NCBI GenBank assembly: GCA_907165275.2
Contig: OU015649.1
Location: 588,001-652,000 of the forward strand
DNA from: Zygaena filipendulae
Lineage: Eukaryota > Arthropoda > Insecta > Lepidoptera > Zygaenidae
Reading direction: 5' to 3'
DNA: 64,000 bases
Positions 11,880 to 22,690 of the stretch are shown here, in pieces (position 1 is the first letter of the stretch; every line of letters starts with the position of its first letter). The translations under genes and the position numbers were made by a program. A model generated the notes under the pieces. It was given only the letters and a program-made list of their open reading frames with translations, had not been told where the DNA came from and made no database searches.

Positions 11880-12080
11880 ATTAGCGTGTAGGAGCGCGCG
11901 GCCCGTGCGCGGGACGGAAGGCCCCGACTGCCCCGGAGTGGCCCGGACCCCGGGCCCCGGACCCCGGACCCTCACATCACACTCTGTCACCGCCAGATAT
12001 TAGCGTCCTGGCCTCCCCCCTCCCTTCCCCCCGCACCTCCGCCCCTCCAGGGCATTAATCACGGCGGGGGCCGACGGAAC
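11880..12080. promoter_or_regulatory. GC-rich island with TTAATCAC, possible regulatory element
   Basis: Contains aattagcgtgtaggagcgcg, a run of ccccggaccc repeats and ggcattaatcacggcggggg. TTAATCAC (12055-12062) is shared with the islands at 44063 and 58870. No supported coding frame; function is inferred only from composition and shared words. Confidence 0.35.
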
Positions 12081-12837
12081 CGAATTACTCTGTTTAGTTG
12101 CACATCCCCCGTAATGAACTATTGTTCTAATCAATAACGCCACCTCTCGGGTGTTTGACGCGATTGTTGCGTCTGTTAGATTTGATTGGATTGGATCAAC
12201 AATTGATTCTGGATCGTCCTGAAAATACAATAGGTGCAGACCTAGGCTGGTTCATTTACATGATTTTGTGAAAGCAATTTAATGTCAAAATGTTGTTTGT
12301 TTGAAAATAATGAGGATCGTTACAAGTGTCTGAAACATGGTGATTCGTGAGTTTTTTTTTTTAAAACAAGAAAAGCAATAAAAGAAGTTATAAAATTAAA
12401 AAAAAATAAAAATACATGTTCTGTGATTCAATATCATTTATTATTGTGTAAATTAATAGATAACGATTGACAAGATCACTGACGAGATAATATAGCGGCT
12501 GGTACTAGAAATACTTATCTAGCGAAAAACTAATCGTTGATTAAAATATTATTATTATTATTATCTAGTTTTATTTATCTATGTCAGATCACTCATACAT
12601 TTATTCACTAACCATTAACATTTCAGTCTTATAATAATAAAATTATAGTCTCAATAGGACTTCGTATTTTATACAATGACCATTGCCGTATTCGAAGATT
12701 ATCCTAAAATTAATGTCAATAATGAACTAAACTTGTTTAACTTCATCCTGAGACAACCATAAGGGCTAGACGAAGAGCACATAAATACTATACGTTATAT
12801 AGTATGGTAGCTGTTTTAATTCACATATTGTCTAGAT

Positions 12838-13185
12838 CATTGATTCCCAAAGTGGTCCACGGGAGCCCGACAGGGGTCTACGCGTGCGTGGAAAAAAAAT
12901 GGGGGTCCACAACTGTTGGATGAAGACGCTTTTTAGACTGGCCTTGAAACTTAGCTTAAATTACATCCACTCACAGCATAATCAAAGCAATATAAATTCT
13001 CACCTTTTTTTCATAAACTTTTAACTCATAGTTGATTGAAAAATAGCCACAACACAGATTGCTATAGACATATACTTTTTTCGGGTTTCGGAAGTAAGTT
13101 AGTAAATGTAATAGCTGCAGGGGGTCCACCAGATCCAGCAAAATGTTTAAAGTGGTCTATGAGAAAAAAAGTATGGGAACCTCTG
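12838..13185 (+). mobile_element. hAT-like MITE with 8-bp target duplication
   Basis: The termini are CATTGATTCCCA at the left and TGGGAACCTCTG at the right, matching the CAnnGnTTCCCA ends typical of hAT transposons. GTCTAGAT flanks both sides exactly (12830-12837 and 13186-13193), the 8-bp duplication expected of hAT. The 348-bp body is non-coding, with paired gtggtccac / gggggtccac segments. Confidence 0.85.
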
Positions 13186-13687
13186 GTCTAGATGAACTTC
13201 GAGGTATAGAGTCGATTTGTCACGTGTCGGCGTTGTCTGCCCACAAGTTGGAGACGTGAGTGTTTGAAGAAAGTTTGCGTTTTTGTTCGTTGGGATTGTA
13301 TAGCACAGTGGTCTATCTGAACATATAGATAAACAAGTATAAAGATTTATATATATATATTTTTTTTTATCTTTATTAAAAGATTTATATTTGATATTAT
13401 ACTTATAAATCAACAAAAGAATATATTTTATTATTACTGTTTGTTTAGAAATCTTACATCAATTATTTTCACAGTCAAAACGGTTACTGTAATTATGGTT
13501 AGGTATAACAAATAAAAATCTAGATATAAATTAATAACAATGAATAAGTTGCTTGTAGTATTTTTATCTATAGAATACAATCGTCTCATAACGTCAATAT
13601 GTACAGTTCTGATAAGCAAAACAGGTGGAGGGAAGTCACTATAAGCATTTATAGTATAGTTCTTTATAGTTTTAGTTTCATAGACCT

Positions 13688-13855
13688 AACTAGCTGTTCC
13701 TTGCGGTTTCCCCTGGATTAATTTTGAAGTTCCGGGATAAAAACTACCCTGGTTCCTTTTCTGTACCCCTGACAACGTGTATGCAAAACTTCATGATGAT
13801 TAGTTGAGTAGATAAAGCGTGAAAGCGTAACAAACAAATAAACTCACATTTGCTG
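13688..13855 (+). repeat. Family A repeat
   Basis: actagctgttccttgcggtt, ttttctgtacccctgacaac and the aaacaaataaactcac tail identify it. Confidence 0.65.
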
Positions 13856-13990
13856 TTACACATGCATTGGAATGACCTGCCGGAGTCTGTGTTTCCTTAA
13901 ACCAATAATTTGGACCTCTTCAAGACTAGAGTGAATAGATATTTAATTGGCAGTCGTGTGACACCATAGTCCATCGCTCACCATCAGGGC
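13856..13990 (+). pseudogene. LINE reverse-transcriptase C-terminal fragment, broken
   Basis: Plus-strand translation gives HWNDLPESVF, a stop, then NLDLFKTRVNRYL. This is the 'WNxLP ... FK..v...L' motif near the end of many Jockey/CR1-type ORF2 proteins. The in-frame stop and absence of the rest of the ORF show a dead 5'-truncated copy. Confidence 0.55.
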
Positions 13991-14183
13991 CCTTATTCAG
14001 TATCACCAACAACATTCCTTGCCTTTAACGCGCGTCCCAAAAACACAATCCCGAACTCTACTCCCGAAAACTTCTTTGAACACGAGGAAAAAGCAATTTA
14101 AGTGGCGCCTTATCTTAACGCGACGCGTTATGGTCATAGTGAATAACAGCCCAGGGGGGCTAAGATGCGCAACACGATAAAAA

Positions 14184-14420
14184 AATTTTTTTATAATCGA
14201 TTGCTCAGACATTTGCCCTTAATCTCACATTGCGGGGAAAAGATGCGCAACACGATAAAATTTTATCGAGCCATTTTATCGATTCTCGTCGACAAAACCA
14301 TACAATATGTCAACGAGAATCGATAAAATGGCTCGATAAAATTTTATCGTGTTGCGCATCTTTTCCCCGCAATGTGAGATTAAGGGCAAATGTCTGAGCA
14401 ATCGATTATAAAAAAAAAAT
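14184..14420. repeat. Foldback element, arms of about 110 bp
   Basis: The left arm (14184-14293) and right arm (14309-14420) are nearly perfect complements around aaaaccatacaatat. Each arm includes gcggggaaaagatgcgcaac and two further AAAATTTTATCG-type palindromes. A single mismatch sits next to the loop. Confidence 0.8.
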
Positions 14421-14499
14421 TGTACCTACGGAGTTTCTTTGGTGGCTCCGTCGCAGTGCTCCGAATTTTAAATAATAAAATGTCGTGATTACTCGGTAA

Positions 14500-14595
14500 T
14501 GTCGTCTCGGTTACGGCGCGGCCCCGTGCCGGCACCGCTCCGGCCCGGCCCGGCCCGCCCGGCTGCGACACGCTAATTACGCCTACCCCTCCGTG
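14500..14595. promoter_or_regulatory. GC-rich island with CTAATTA, possible regulatory element
   Basis: Runs through ggcccggcccggcccgcccg to acacgctaattacgcctacc. It is non-repetitive in this window and has no supported exon. A Q50 homeodomain-type TAATTA core is the only recognisable motif. Confidence 0.3.
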
Positions 14596-15088
14596 ACTGC
14601 CGTGGAAAGTTTAAGTTTCCAATGCTTTCGTCAATTTAAACTACATTATAACTGTAGATACACAACTTCGGTTATGAAGCGATATCCACAGCACTAATTA
14701 TTATAAATGCGAATGTTGCTGTCTGACTGTTGGGGGTTCATTTTCACGCGGTACTTCTATCCCGAAAATTCCGCAGGAACTCCAAAATTTCTTAAATTAT
14801 TGGGGATTCATGTAAAAATATTTCTTATTCGGTTACATAATAAAATTCAAAATCACCATCTGTAATGTAATCCTAACTATACTGTCAGGAGTGTCAGGTA
14901 AATGCGAAAGTTACTGTCTGTCTGTTATCTTATCACGCTTTAGCTACTCAATCGATCATCATTAAATTTTGCATAGGTACACGTGTTGTCAGGATTACAT
15001 ACAGAAAAGGATGTAGCGCACTTTTTATCCCGGAATTGGAAGTGAAACCTGAGGAACAGCTAATAGATGCTTAAATTACAACCTGAGT

Positions 15089-15274
15089 TCAAACGATGTA
15101 ATTGCGATCCGGACGCTTCGCTCCGAGCGCGAAGGGCCAGGCGCGCGCCCGCCCGGCGGCGGCGACGTCGCCCCGCAGCAGCGCCACCACGTCGTCGAGG
15201 AAGCCCAGCGCGCGCGACTCCGCGCCCAGCGCCCGCGCCGCCGCCGAGCAGCGGTGCGCGCGCGCAGCCTGCGC
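15089..15274 (-). CDS. Exon 2 (terminal) of the coiled-coil protein gene
   Basis: 61 codons plus TGA. The heptad pattern continues from exon 1 and the phase fits. Sequence immediately upstream of the acceptor is family A-derived (aaaaactactggatcgactt on the minus strand), and another family A remnant ends about 30 bp past the stop, so the exon is bracketed by repeats. Confidence 0.65.
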   Translation of the reverse strand, partial: AQAARAHRCSAAARALGAESRALGFLDDVVALLRGDVAAAGRARAWPFALGAKRPDRNYIV

Positions 15275-18200
15275 CTGGAACGTTTGAAATTTTTGAAGTC
15301 GATCCAGTAGTTTTTGAGTTAAATCGTAAAAAAACAAACAAAAAATCAAATCTTTACGCTTTATAATCTAATATATATAAATCACGTGTCACGTTGTTTG
15401 TCCGCGATGAACTCCGAAACTACTGAACGGATTTTGATAAAGTTTTGCAACCATTTATAATATGGTCCAACTTAAAAGATAGGATAGTTTTTATCCCGGA
15501 ATTCCCTCGGGAACTGAAGGACATAGAGTAATTTTTTCCCGAAACCTCCGCGGGAACTCCGAAATTACCGCGGATGAAATCGCGGGGGACAGCTAGTATT
15601 AGTATAGATATAGATGTAAAGTAATAATAACTATGAACTACTCTGTTCTGTTACCTACTTATCTATTTCAATTCACCTATTTGACCCATGTAGGTACAAA
15701 TGTTATCATAATATTACCACTATGGCTGTTGCCCGCGGTTTTAGGTGAATTTCGTTAGATTGATAGACATAGATACAATATGAACCGATGGATCGGTTCT
15801 GTTTTATAGTAAAAATTAAGTTTATAAAAGTGAGGATGTCGATAGGTACTTGTGCTAGCTATATTATACTAGCATTTCCCTGCGGTTTCATCCGCGTCCA
15901 TTTCGGAATTCCCTCGGCAACTCTATAAATCGGAATGATAATAACTAAGCTAAATTACTCGTAACAAATAGCTGTTCCCTGATGTTTAGTTGAACGAAAT
16001 TCGTGACAAGAGTCAAGAAGTTCCTGAGGAATACTGTGGCATCCTATCAGTGAAATATTAGCGAAATAACTTTTAGAATCGTCTCAGTAGGTATTTACAA
16101 AGACTACCCTCTACATCACAGATAACATATTGCCCACTTAGCCAAGTTGACAGTCTATAATTAACGCAGATAAAACTAAAGAACGGAATTTTTATGTCAC
16201 GTGTTCACGCAAAACTGGAGTTTTAAATATGCCAATTCGTTCCTTAGTTTTCTATGCGTCAACGATTACAGAATGTCAATTTGGCCACAGATAATATAAT
16301 ACTATGAGTTGGCTAAGGGGACTGGTTCTTTTTTTACGTAATCAAAAAATAACGGCGATATATTGAGTTGAAATTTCGCGTGACGTCACTATTCTGACAG
16401 TTTGTATGGCGGTTTTAGCGGTTAGTGACGTCACGACCCCCTCACCCTAAACTTTAATGCGCTTTATCTCTGTAGATATATTTTAATTTATTTGAAAAAG
16501 CAAAAAATACGTGTCTATTGTTTTTTTATTTTCTAACTGACGGACTAATTAGAATTTTGATTTTCAAAAGTAGTCCACATCCCCATTGCATACTCATAGG
16601 GTTTCAAGTTCCAATATGCGTGTAATGTTTGCTCACATTATGGAAATCTTGTGTAAAATCTCAACATTCTAGACCTTTGGGTTAAGTTGATCCTCAGTCA
16701 AACCGATTCTCTCGTTATGTAGGTATTTAGAATGATAACACTATCAAATTGGTTTAAGAGTAAACAAGCATTGGAAATTAGTGTTTATAGATCGTTAAAC
16801 CGTGTGATCTATCCAATTAAGTACATAAAAGATTAAGTACGTTAATTAAGTACATTAGCAAGTAAGTTAATTAAGTACATTGAAGGTGATTTTGATGCAA
16901 CTTATAAATATAAGTTTGTTAATAATTAAAATACAAATGGACGCAGATAAGCAATAACATGTTAACCCACAAAACAAAGTTATTGATTCAGAACGATTTA
17001 TTGAGAGTTAGAGAACGTTTTTTAATTATGTGTTTACCTTATTACATTGCTTAAATATGTAACTAAATATTGAACATAAAAATGTTGAAACAAAATAGCG
17101 CTATAATTTTAAAACTTCAATTTACTCAAAATTTCTCCAGTGTGGGTTAACACACTATTGCTTATCTATGTCCAAATATTAGTTTACGTATTTACGGAGT
17201 TATCGTTTACAATGTAACAATGGAAATAATGTATTAAAATTATTCTTGCGTGCGATCTAGATAGCGAAGCGAAATGACCAACAGTAGTTCCGAAATCCTT
17301 GCAAGAACTACCTACTACGTAGGTAGTTATCAGTGCATGACGCATTAAAAGTAATGTGTCTGACCAAAGCCAAAAGAAATAAAATATTGACAGGTGTATA
17401 AACATAGTAAGAATTTTATATTTTAACTAGCTGCGCCCAGCGGTTTCACGCCCGCAGTTCCCGCAGGAACTCTGATAACAGTAGCCTAGGTTAGACACTC
17501 TGCTAAGTAGATAAGAAATAGAGTCTTGCTCGTAATCGTTATAAAAAACTAAGGAACGTATCGTCATGTCACGTGGTTACGTACAATTTTTCTAGGGTGA
17601 GCGTCATTAACTAACATGAATATGGTTGGTTCAGCTGGAGGAGATAAGTAGCCCCCTAGATATAGTCTCTAGCTACGCCAATGACTAGGGTGCGCGGCGA
17701 GAGAGCAACGGTACCGTGACGCGGGTCACGCGCGGCGCCCGCGGCCGCCCAGCACCTGCAGGTCCCGCTGGATGGCGGCCAGCTCCCCGTGCAGCGCGCG
17801 CGACTCCGCCAGCAGCGCGTCCAGCCGCCGCGCCGCCGCGCACAGCTCGCTCCCCGCCCCCACGCCGCCCCACTCGTCCTGCTCCACCGACAGCGCCAGC
17901 CGGCCCAGCCGCTCGCGTTCCATCGCTTCCTTCAATCCTGCCCCACCACCACATCCAAGCAGAGGTTCCCGGTTTTCGCAGCGACCGTCTTCGGCTTCGC
18001 GCAGCTCCTCGGCTAAGGACACCGTCCCTTTTGAATCGGATTTGGTTTGAGACGGTTCAGTTGTAGGTGGATCTTGGGTTGGTGGGGGTCGAGGTGAGAG
18101 CACTCGCTTGAGAAAACGCTGCGTGTCTTCGTCCAAGGGGAGAGCGAGGGCGCGGCGCGCGGGCCGCACTATAGCTTCCAGCGCCTCCCTCCCTGGATCT

Positions 18201-18484
18201 CCTGGGTGGACCAGCTCCAATATCCTCGCCCTGGGTGGCGGTACCGACGCACAAACGTCCGACCTCGCCCCCAACTTTCCCTTTTCCGACGGTGTGTAAA
18301 TATCGCTAATCGGCGCGCACGCACGCACGCTCTCGTCGAGTATCCTATAATTGCATAGTCTCATGTCGGTTTCCGGCTCAGCCGAGCAGCGATCGGGATC
18401 CGGTTCCACGATCTCGATGTAGTCGCGGGCGACGATGACCGGGGGCGAGGGCGCGGGCCCGCTCATGGCATCGAATTCACTCAT
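15089..18484 (-). CDS. Two-exon gene, uncharacterised coiled-coil protein (about 304 aa)
   Basis: Exons are 18484-17756 and 15274-15089, joined at phase 0 by CAG|GTGCTG and TTCCAG|GCGCAG. The N-terminal half is Pro/Glu-rich with an acidic patch (RDYIEIVEPDPD) and a basic proline-rich stretch. From about residue 190 the chain becomes Ala/Leu/Glu-rich with heptad spacing (AARRLDALLAESRALHGELA), and exon 2 continues it (AAARALGAESRALGFLDDVV). It ends PDRNYIV, a possible class II PDZ ligand (inference). ATGs lie at 18484 and 18466; the second has the better GCCATGA context. GC-rich codon use contrasts with the AT-rich flanks and supports a real gene. I do not recognise the family. The intron is filled with repeats. 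Confidence 0.7.
15275..15600. repeat. Two family A fragments abutting an exon
   Basis: 15285-15365 matches the 3' half of the subfamily at 11612. 15366-15597 is a minus-oriented copy from cacgtgtcacgttgtttgtc to gcgggggacagctag. Confidence 0.65.
15868..16110 (+). repeat. Degenerate family A pieces
   Basis: ccctgcggtttcatccgcgt near 15880 and a second weak head (gctgttccctgatgtttagt) near 15970. Both are diverged. Confidence 0.45.
16133..16320. mobile_element. Small MITE with CCCxCTTAGCCAA ends
   Basis: The left end ttgcccacttagccaagttg and right end agttggctaaggggactgg are imperfect inverted repeats. The centre also folds (taaagaacggaatttt / ccaattcgttccttag). It directly adjoins a left-truncated family B element. 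Confidence 0.5.
16321..16585 (+). mobile_element. MITE family B copy, left end missing
   Basis: Begins inside the element (tttttacgtaatcaaaaaat), keeps two tgacgtcac motifs, and has an intact right end (gtagtccacatcccc, then AT). Confidence 0.7.
16938..17174. mobile_element. MITE with 34-bp terminal inverted repeats
   Basis: TGGACGCAGATAAGCAATAA at the left pairs with the complement of ttgcttatctatgtcca at the right; the match continues through GTTAACCCACA with about four mismatches. It is 237 bp and non-coding. Superfamily not determined. Confidence 0.75.
17756..18484 (-). CDS. Exon 1 of the coiled-coil protein gene
   Basis: Open for 243 codons on the minus strand with no stop until past the donor CAG|GTGCTG. 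The frame also extends upstream of the first ATG without a methionine. The reverse strand is also open for about 116 codons, but that is a GC-richness artefact. Confidence 0.7.
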
Positions 18485-18584
18485 AAACACCGTGGGTTTG
18501 CAGCAAATAACGCTACTACTGTTCAATTGTGTGTTCAATTCACTTCATTATGTAAAGGGGAAACGGCGTTTTTTGTTGGAATCA

Positions 18585-18720
18585 GTTATACAAAACACGC
18601 ACGCAAACAAAAACGTTCGCTCGAGCGCGCTCGGGCGCGTGCTGAGTACGTACGCGACGCGGGCAGACTGCTCGCGGCCCGCCAGCGCAGCGGCGCGGCG
18701 GCGGCAGCTTGCTGTAATTA
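18585..18720. promoter_or_regulatory. CpG-rich region upstream of the coiled-coil gene
   Basis: The block from acgcacgcaaacaaaaacgt to ggcggcggcagcttgctg lies 100-240 bp upstream of the minus-strand start. It is the likely promoter or 5' UTR zone. No TATA box is evident; the assignment rests on position and composition. Confidence 0.4.
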
Positions 18721-18739
18721 AATTTAATGTCTTTATGCG

Positions 18740-19570
18740 GTGACGCTACATATTATCACCACAATAATTGCAATTTGCTCATAATAAAATATATTTACCG
18801 AGAGTGAAGTAAGTGTGAACAGGTTAATTACAACAGAAATCTCTTTCTAAAGTTCGTTGTTGAAATCGGAAATACAACATTTCAGTCAGGGTTGGCAGAG
18901 GGGCTATTATGTAACTTTTGTTTCTATCATTTTTCGATTGCAATCCAAGAAATGGGACTTTGCAATCATAAAATGAACGTTTTGACACCTACAGGCTACA
19001 ATATCTAGCGATCGACCAAAATAAACATATTTCCAAAGTCGAAGCTGTCTAAGCATGATTAATTAATCACAAAAACTATTTTTCTGATTAAAACTGAAAT
19101 ATGATTGCAACAACAGTTACATAGTTTCCCTGCAGAAAACATGTAAATACTTATGAACGCTTAAAAACTTCTCTAATTTTGTAAATTTTAAACCGAATGA
19201 AATTACAACGAATATTATATTATTTTGTTTATGTAAATAAAATGGTTCATACGACTGAGAATTCATTTGACGATTCATATAGAGTACAGACTTTGCTACA
19301 GTGAACCGCCACTATATTTTTGATGTTTTTTTATAGGCAATAAACAAACTGGACCTCTCTTATTTCGGTTGTCTTGTCACACTGAATATAGAGCACGAGA
19401 CTGAAAAACTAAACAGAACAAACACGTGGCAGCCCTGTTCACGGTGGGCACACATTGACGAGTGGAGCGCGTCGTTTCACTTATTACATTGAGCTGCGGA
19501 CTTCTAGGAATTACACTTTCTTGCCGTCTTTTCTGCTGAAAAGTCGATGTAGTAGAATCTTTATTCTTTA
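18740..19570. other. AT-rich intergenic stretch, nothing recognised
   Basis: No repeat ends, exons or RNA-gene features could be supported here. Confidence 0.5.
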
Positions 19571-19770
19571 ACTAACTGGTCCTCGAGGTTTTACCCGCTT
19601 TCGTATCGGAGTTCCGGTGGGAATTCCTGGATAAATAGGACCCTATGTCCTTCTCTGTACTTCTGACGACGTGGTATGCAAAAGTTCATGACGATCCGCA
19701 GAGTAGTTAAGGCGTGAAAGACTAACAAACCAACAAACAATTAAACTCACATTCACTTTTATTATAATTA
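19570..19770 (+). repeat. Family A repeat
   Basis: Diverged head (ctggtcctcgaggttttacc), then gtccttctctgtacttctga and a caaacaattaaactcac tail. Confidence 0.6.
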
Positions 19771-19796
19771 TGTAGTAGGGCTGGGGATATATCAAC

Positions 19797-19990
19797 TAGA
19801 ATAGAATAGAATAGAATACACTTTATTGTACACCAAAATAATTTTACAGTGTGTTTACAGAAACTTATAACTAAGGGCATACAAAAGGCGGTCTTATCGC
19901 TTTACTAGCGATCTCTTCCAGACGACCTACTACCAACTACCAAATATACTCTAATTTAACTCAACAGAAGAGGGCTTAGATTGAGGTTGA
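19797..19990 (-). repeat. LINE 3' end fragment with (TTCTA)n tail
   Basis: On the minus strand the sequence ends in tandem TTCTA units after a block containing cgctagtaaagcgataagac. It is the inverted relative of 1921-2125. Repeat-unit tails rather than poly(A) suit CR1-like LINEs. Confidence 0.5.
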
Positions 19991-20710
19991 GCTATTTTTC
20001 CAAACAAATGGAAGTGCTGGTTGTCTTGTTGCTATTGTTGTGTTGAATGGACATAATTATTCTCATTATAAATTTAAAAAAAATACTTCTAGAAAATCCG
20101 TTGAAAAGTTGAAGTTATATACCTAAGTTATTTGTCATGGAAATTATGAGATGTTTTACAATGGACGGTCTACTATAGCCTTGATTTTGTCATTCTTGCC
20201 AAGCTGATCTACCTTCATTTCTTGACCTATTCGATGGAGGCGCCTCCGCTGTTTCAAGAAAGCGAAGCCGCCTGACTAACGCTTACCTACCTTTTTTGTT
20301 ATAAAATACAATACTAGGTACAATCACAACGTAATTATCACGATACGAGTACATTACTATAACGACTGCTGTATTATCACTGATAAGCTGATAACGGCGT
20401 CGAAATTAGTGCAGCAGGTAGTACGCATAGGGATTTTCGGCACTTCGTTATCATCAGCGGTGGTCTGGGGTACCTTGGAGCAGCCTCACTACCGTATGCT
20501 GGGCTGATTGGTATTCGAGACCTCTGCTGATCCTGGGGCGATTGTCTTTTTATCTAGGTTTTTTTTTATCTTCATCGATTGCCCTAATTAATCGATATCG
20601 ATACGCCAGTCTTTTGCATTGATTCATACTCGTAATGCATTATCCGTTGCTGTAGTACACCGACTGGCATTTTTGTACATAAGAAAGAAAGTTTGAACTG
20701 ACTATTCTTT

Positions 20711-20910
20711 TAGTATAATAGAATAGAATAGAAATTTATTTATAACAAAGACTCATGATTTATGTTAGTATCATTCCTCACAAAGTAAATACCTAAGTTT
20801 AAATTATATATTAGGTACTAGCTTGGTTACTACATAGTCTCTCTACAGGGATCTATTTGCAGCTGTACGCCCTTAATAACGCAACCCTACGATTCCTTTT
20901 TTTCTCTTTA
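20711..20910 (-). repeat. Second LINE 3' fragment with (TTCTA)n tail
   Basis: Begins with agaatagaatagaaattta, as at 19797, and continues with gtctctctacagggatctat. Diverged. Confidence 0.4.
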
Positions 20911-21307
20911 AGATACGGACCCCTTACTTTACAACTAGTCACTATGTTTTATAGCTCACAGAATACTCATTTGTAATTTTTTGTACGCGTTACGAGCGAG
21001 CAATGTTGTTGGTCATAGTCACACGCTCTTTTGTATTGTTTGACTAGGAAGATGGAATAAAACAACCGCTTTACTTCGAGTGAAATAATTTATTGCTCTA
21101 CGTAATATCACGAGCCGTTATTCTACGCTTACTCACTTACACTATAATCCCAAGATTCCCTCAGGAACTCCGACGCATAGACTTTAAATTTACTTGTTGT
21201 ATTGTGCCAAAATATAGCGTTGCTGTTTTGCTCGCCTAAATCAAATTTCGCCATTCTTTTGAGGATTCATACATAGTACAAACACTTAAAATCGGTCAAA
21301 AGATACC

Positions 21308-21550
21308 TTAGCGTTTTAAGAGTTCTTCACTTTGGAGAGGTACTTCTTGTGTTGGAGTTGGCGTAAGTGGTGCGTGGGGCAGCGGGGGACCCGGGGCGAG
21401 ATAAGTGTCAGGCGTCAGGGGGGAGGTATGCAGCCATGGGTCCTGACTCTTGTGGTTTGTTCCGAGCCTCTTGTTAAATCCGGTGTCAGCCGTGAAAGGC
21501 TTGCGGTCCGCGGTTCGAGACCGATAGCGACCTAAGGCTAAGGCAAGGCT
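21308..21550 (-). CDS. Possible isolated C-terminal exon (about 80 codons), unassigned
   Basis: A minus-strand frame runs from an acceptor-like TCTAATTCAG to TAA and is proline-rich near its end (APGPPLPHAPLTPTPTQE). Codon third positions are GC-richer than the flanks, which resembles real coding sequence. No upstream exon on this strand could be found nearby and no family is recognised. The opposite strand contains GGTTCGAGACC (21512-21522), a Pol III B-box match, so a degenerate tRNA-derived SINE is an alternative. Confidence 0.25.
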   Translation of the reverse strand, partial: SLALALGRYRSRTADRKPFTADTGFNKRLGTNHKSQDPWLHTSPLTPDTYLAPGPPLPHAPLTPTPTQEVPLQSEELLKR

Positions 21551-21794
21551 CTGAATTAGATATCTATATTTAATATTATGCCTTCGGCTAGCTTCAATAA
21601 GTAAATAAATAGATTTTGAAAGGGTAAAAATATAATTTATTAGATATTTATACATTTTTAATGTGTATCCTCTGCGTATCTCGGATATTCAGAATCGGAG
21701 TCCGTCGATGTCAAGAAAAATCAAAAATATATCAATTTTGAATTAAAAAAGAACGACAATTACCAAAAGAACAGATTTTAAAAATAAAAAGGTA

Positions 21795-22027
21795 CTAGCT
21801 GTCCCCCGCGATTTCATCCGCGGTAATTTCGGAGTTCCCGCGGAGGTTGCGGGAAAAAAGTACTCTATGTCCTTCAGTTCCCGAAGGAATTCCGGGATAA
21901 AAACTATCCTATCTTTTAAGTTGGACCATATTATAAACGTTTGCAAAATTTTATCAAAATCCGTTCAGTAGTTTCGGAGTCCATCGCGGACAAACAACGT
22001 GACACGTGATTTATATATAAGTATTAA
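21795..22027 (+). repeat. Family A repeat
   Basis: ctagctgtcccccgcgattt through gttcagtagtttcggagtcc to cacgtgatttatatataagt. Same subfamily as the copies at 2744 and 15366. Confidence 0.75.
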
Positions 22028-22385
22028 GATAAGATAAGATTAGAAATGAGGCAGGATATCATAAGGAGTGGCAAATAGCGGCCTCGTTACAAGATGACTC
22101 TTTTATCGGAGGTAGGTATAATGGCTTTTTGGTTGGAAGATATTAAACAGAGATCACGGTAATAGCCAGTCTAGAAGGCAAAAGGACAGAGAAGATCTGT
22201 CGAAACTATGGAACTCTTGATGCATCGCACTAGACCTCTATATAAAAGTTATGTAGAAAAATCAGTGAAGGAAAACAATCGTTGTGCTCTTGATATAAAT
22301 TACCCACATTATTTTGACCCCCAAATAACTTATCGTCATCATCATATCAGCCGTTCACGGCTGGCCTGGGCCATTTGTTTTTGCC

Positions 22386-22690
22386 GCTGCCGCCGCCGCC
22401 ACCGCCGCCGCAAAGACTGTGGCCAAGGGGTATGAGCCTGTCCAGATGAGGCGTTTTACGCGCGAGTCGAGAGTCCGACGCGTTGCAAGCGTTTTACGCG
22501 CGAGAGCTGGATGGGATCTATGTGGCTCTAGTATCTCGGGCGTTCTCGACTCGCTCGTAAAACGCCTCATCTGGACAGGCTCATACCCCTTGGCCAAAGT
22601 CTTTGCGGCGGCGGTGGCGTGTTGTCTACCATTTGTTTTTGCCGCCTCCGCCGCAGCCACCGCTGCCGCAAAGACTGTGTTGCCGCCAAT
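22386..22690. repeat. GC-rich inverted repeat plus a third partial copy
   Basis: caaagactgtggccaagggg ... gatgaggcgttttacgcgcg is mirrored by gtaaaacgcctcatctggac ... cccttggccaaagtctttgc, with arms of about 80 bp around 75 bp. A third piece (gccgcaaagactgtg) repeats directly near 22663. (GCC)n-type runs cap the arms. Confidence 0.7.

Noticed and set aside
15067..15366. Overlapping 60-99-codon Arg/Pro/Ala-rich frames on both strands
   Set aside because: High GC removes stops in all frames. Only the minus frame that continues the coiled coil of 17756-18484 in phase is kept.
17716..18299. Plus-strand frames of 60-116 codons across the coiled-coil exon
   Set aside because: Antisense shadows of a GC-rich exon with low-complexity Ala/Pro/Arg products.
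21512..21522. GGTTCGAGACC as a tRNA or SINE internal promoter
   Set aside because: The T-arm does not pair fully and no A box or cloverleaf could be built, so no RNA gene is called.
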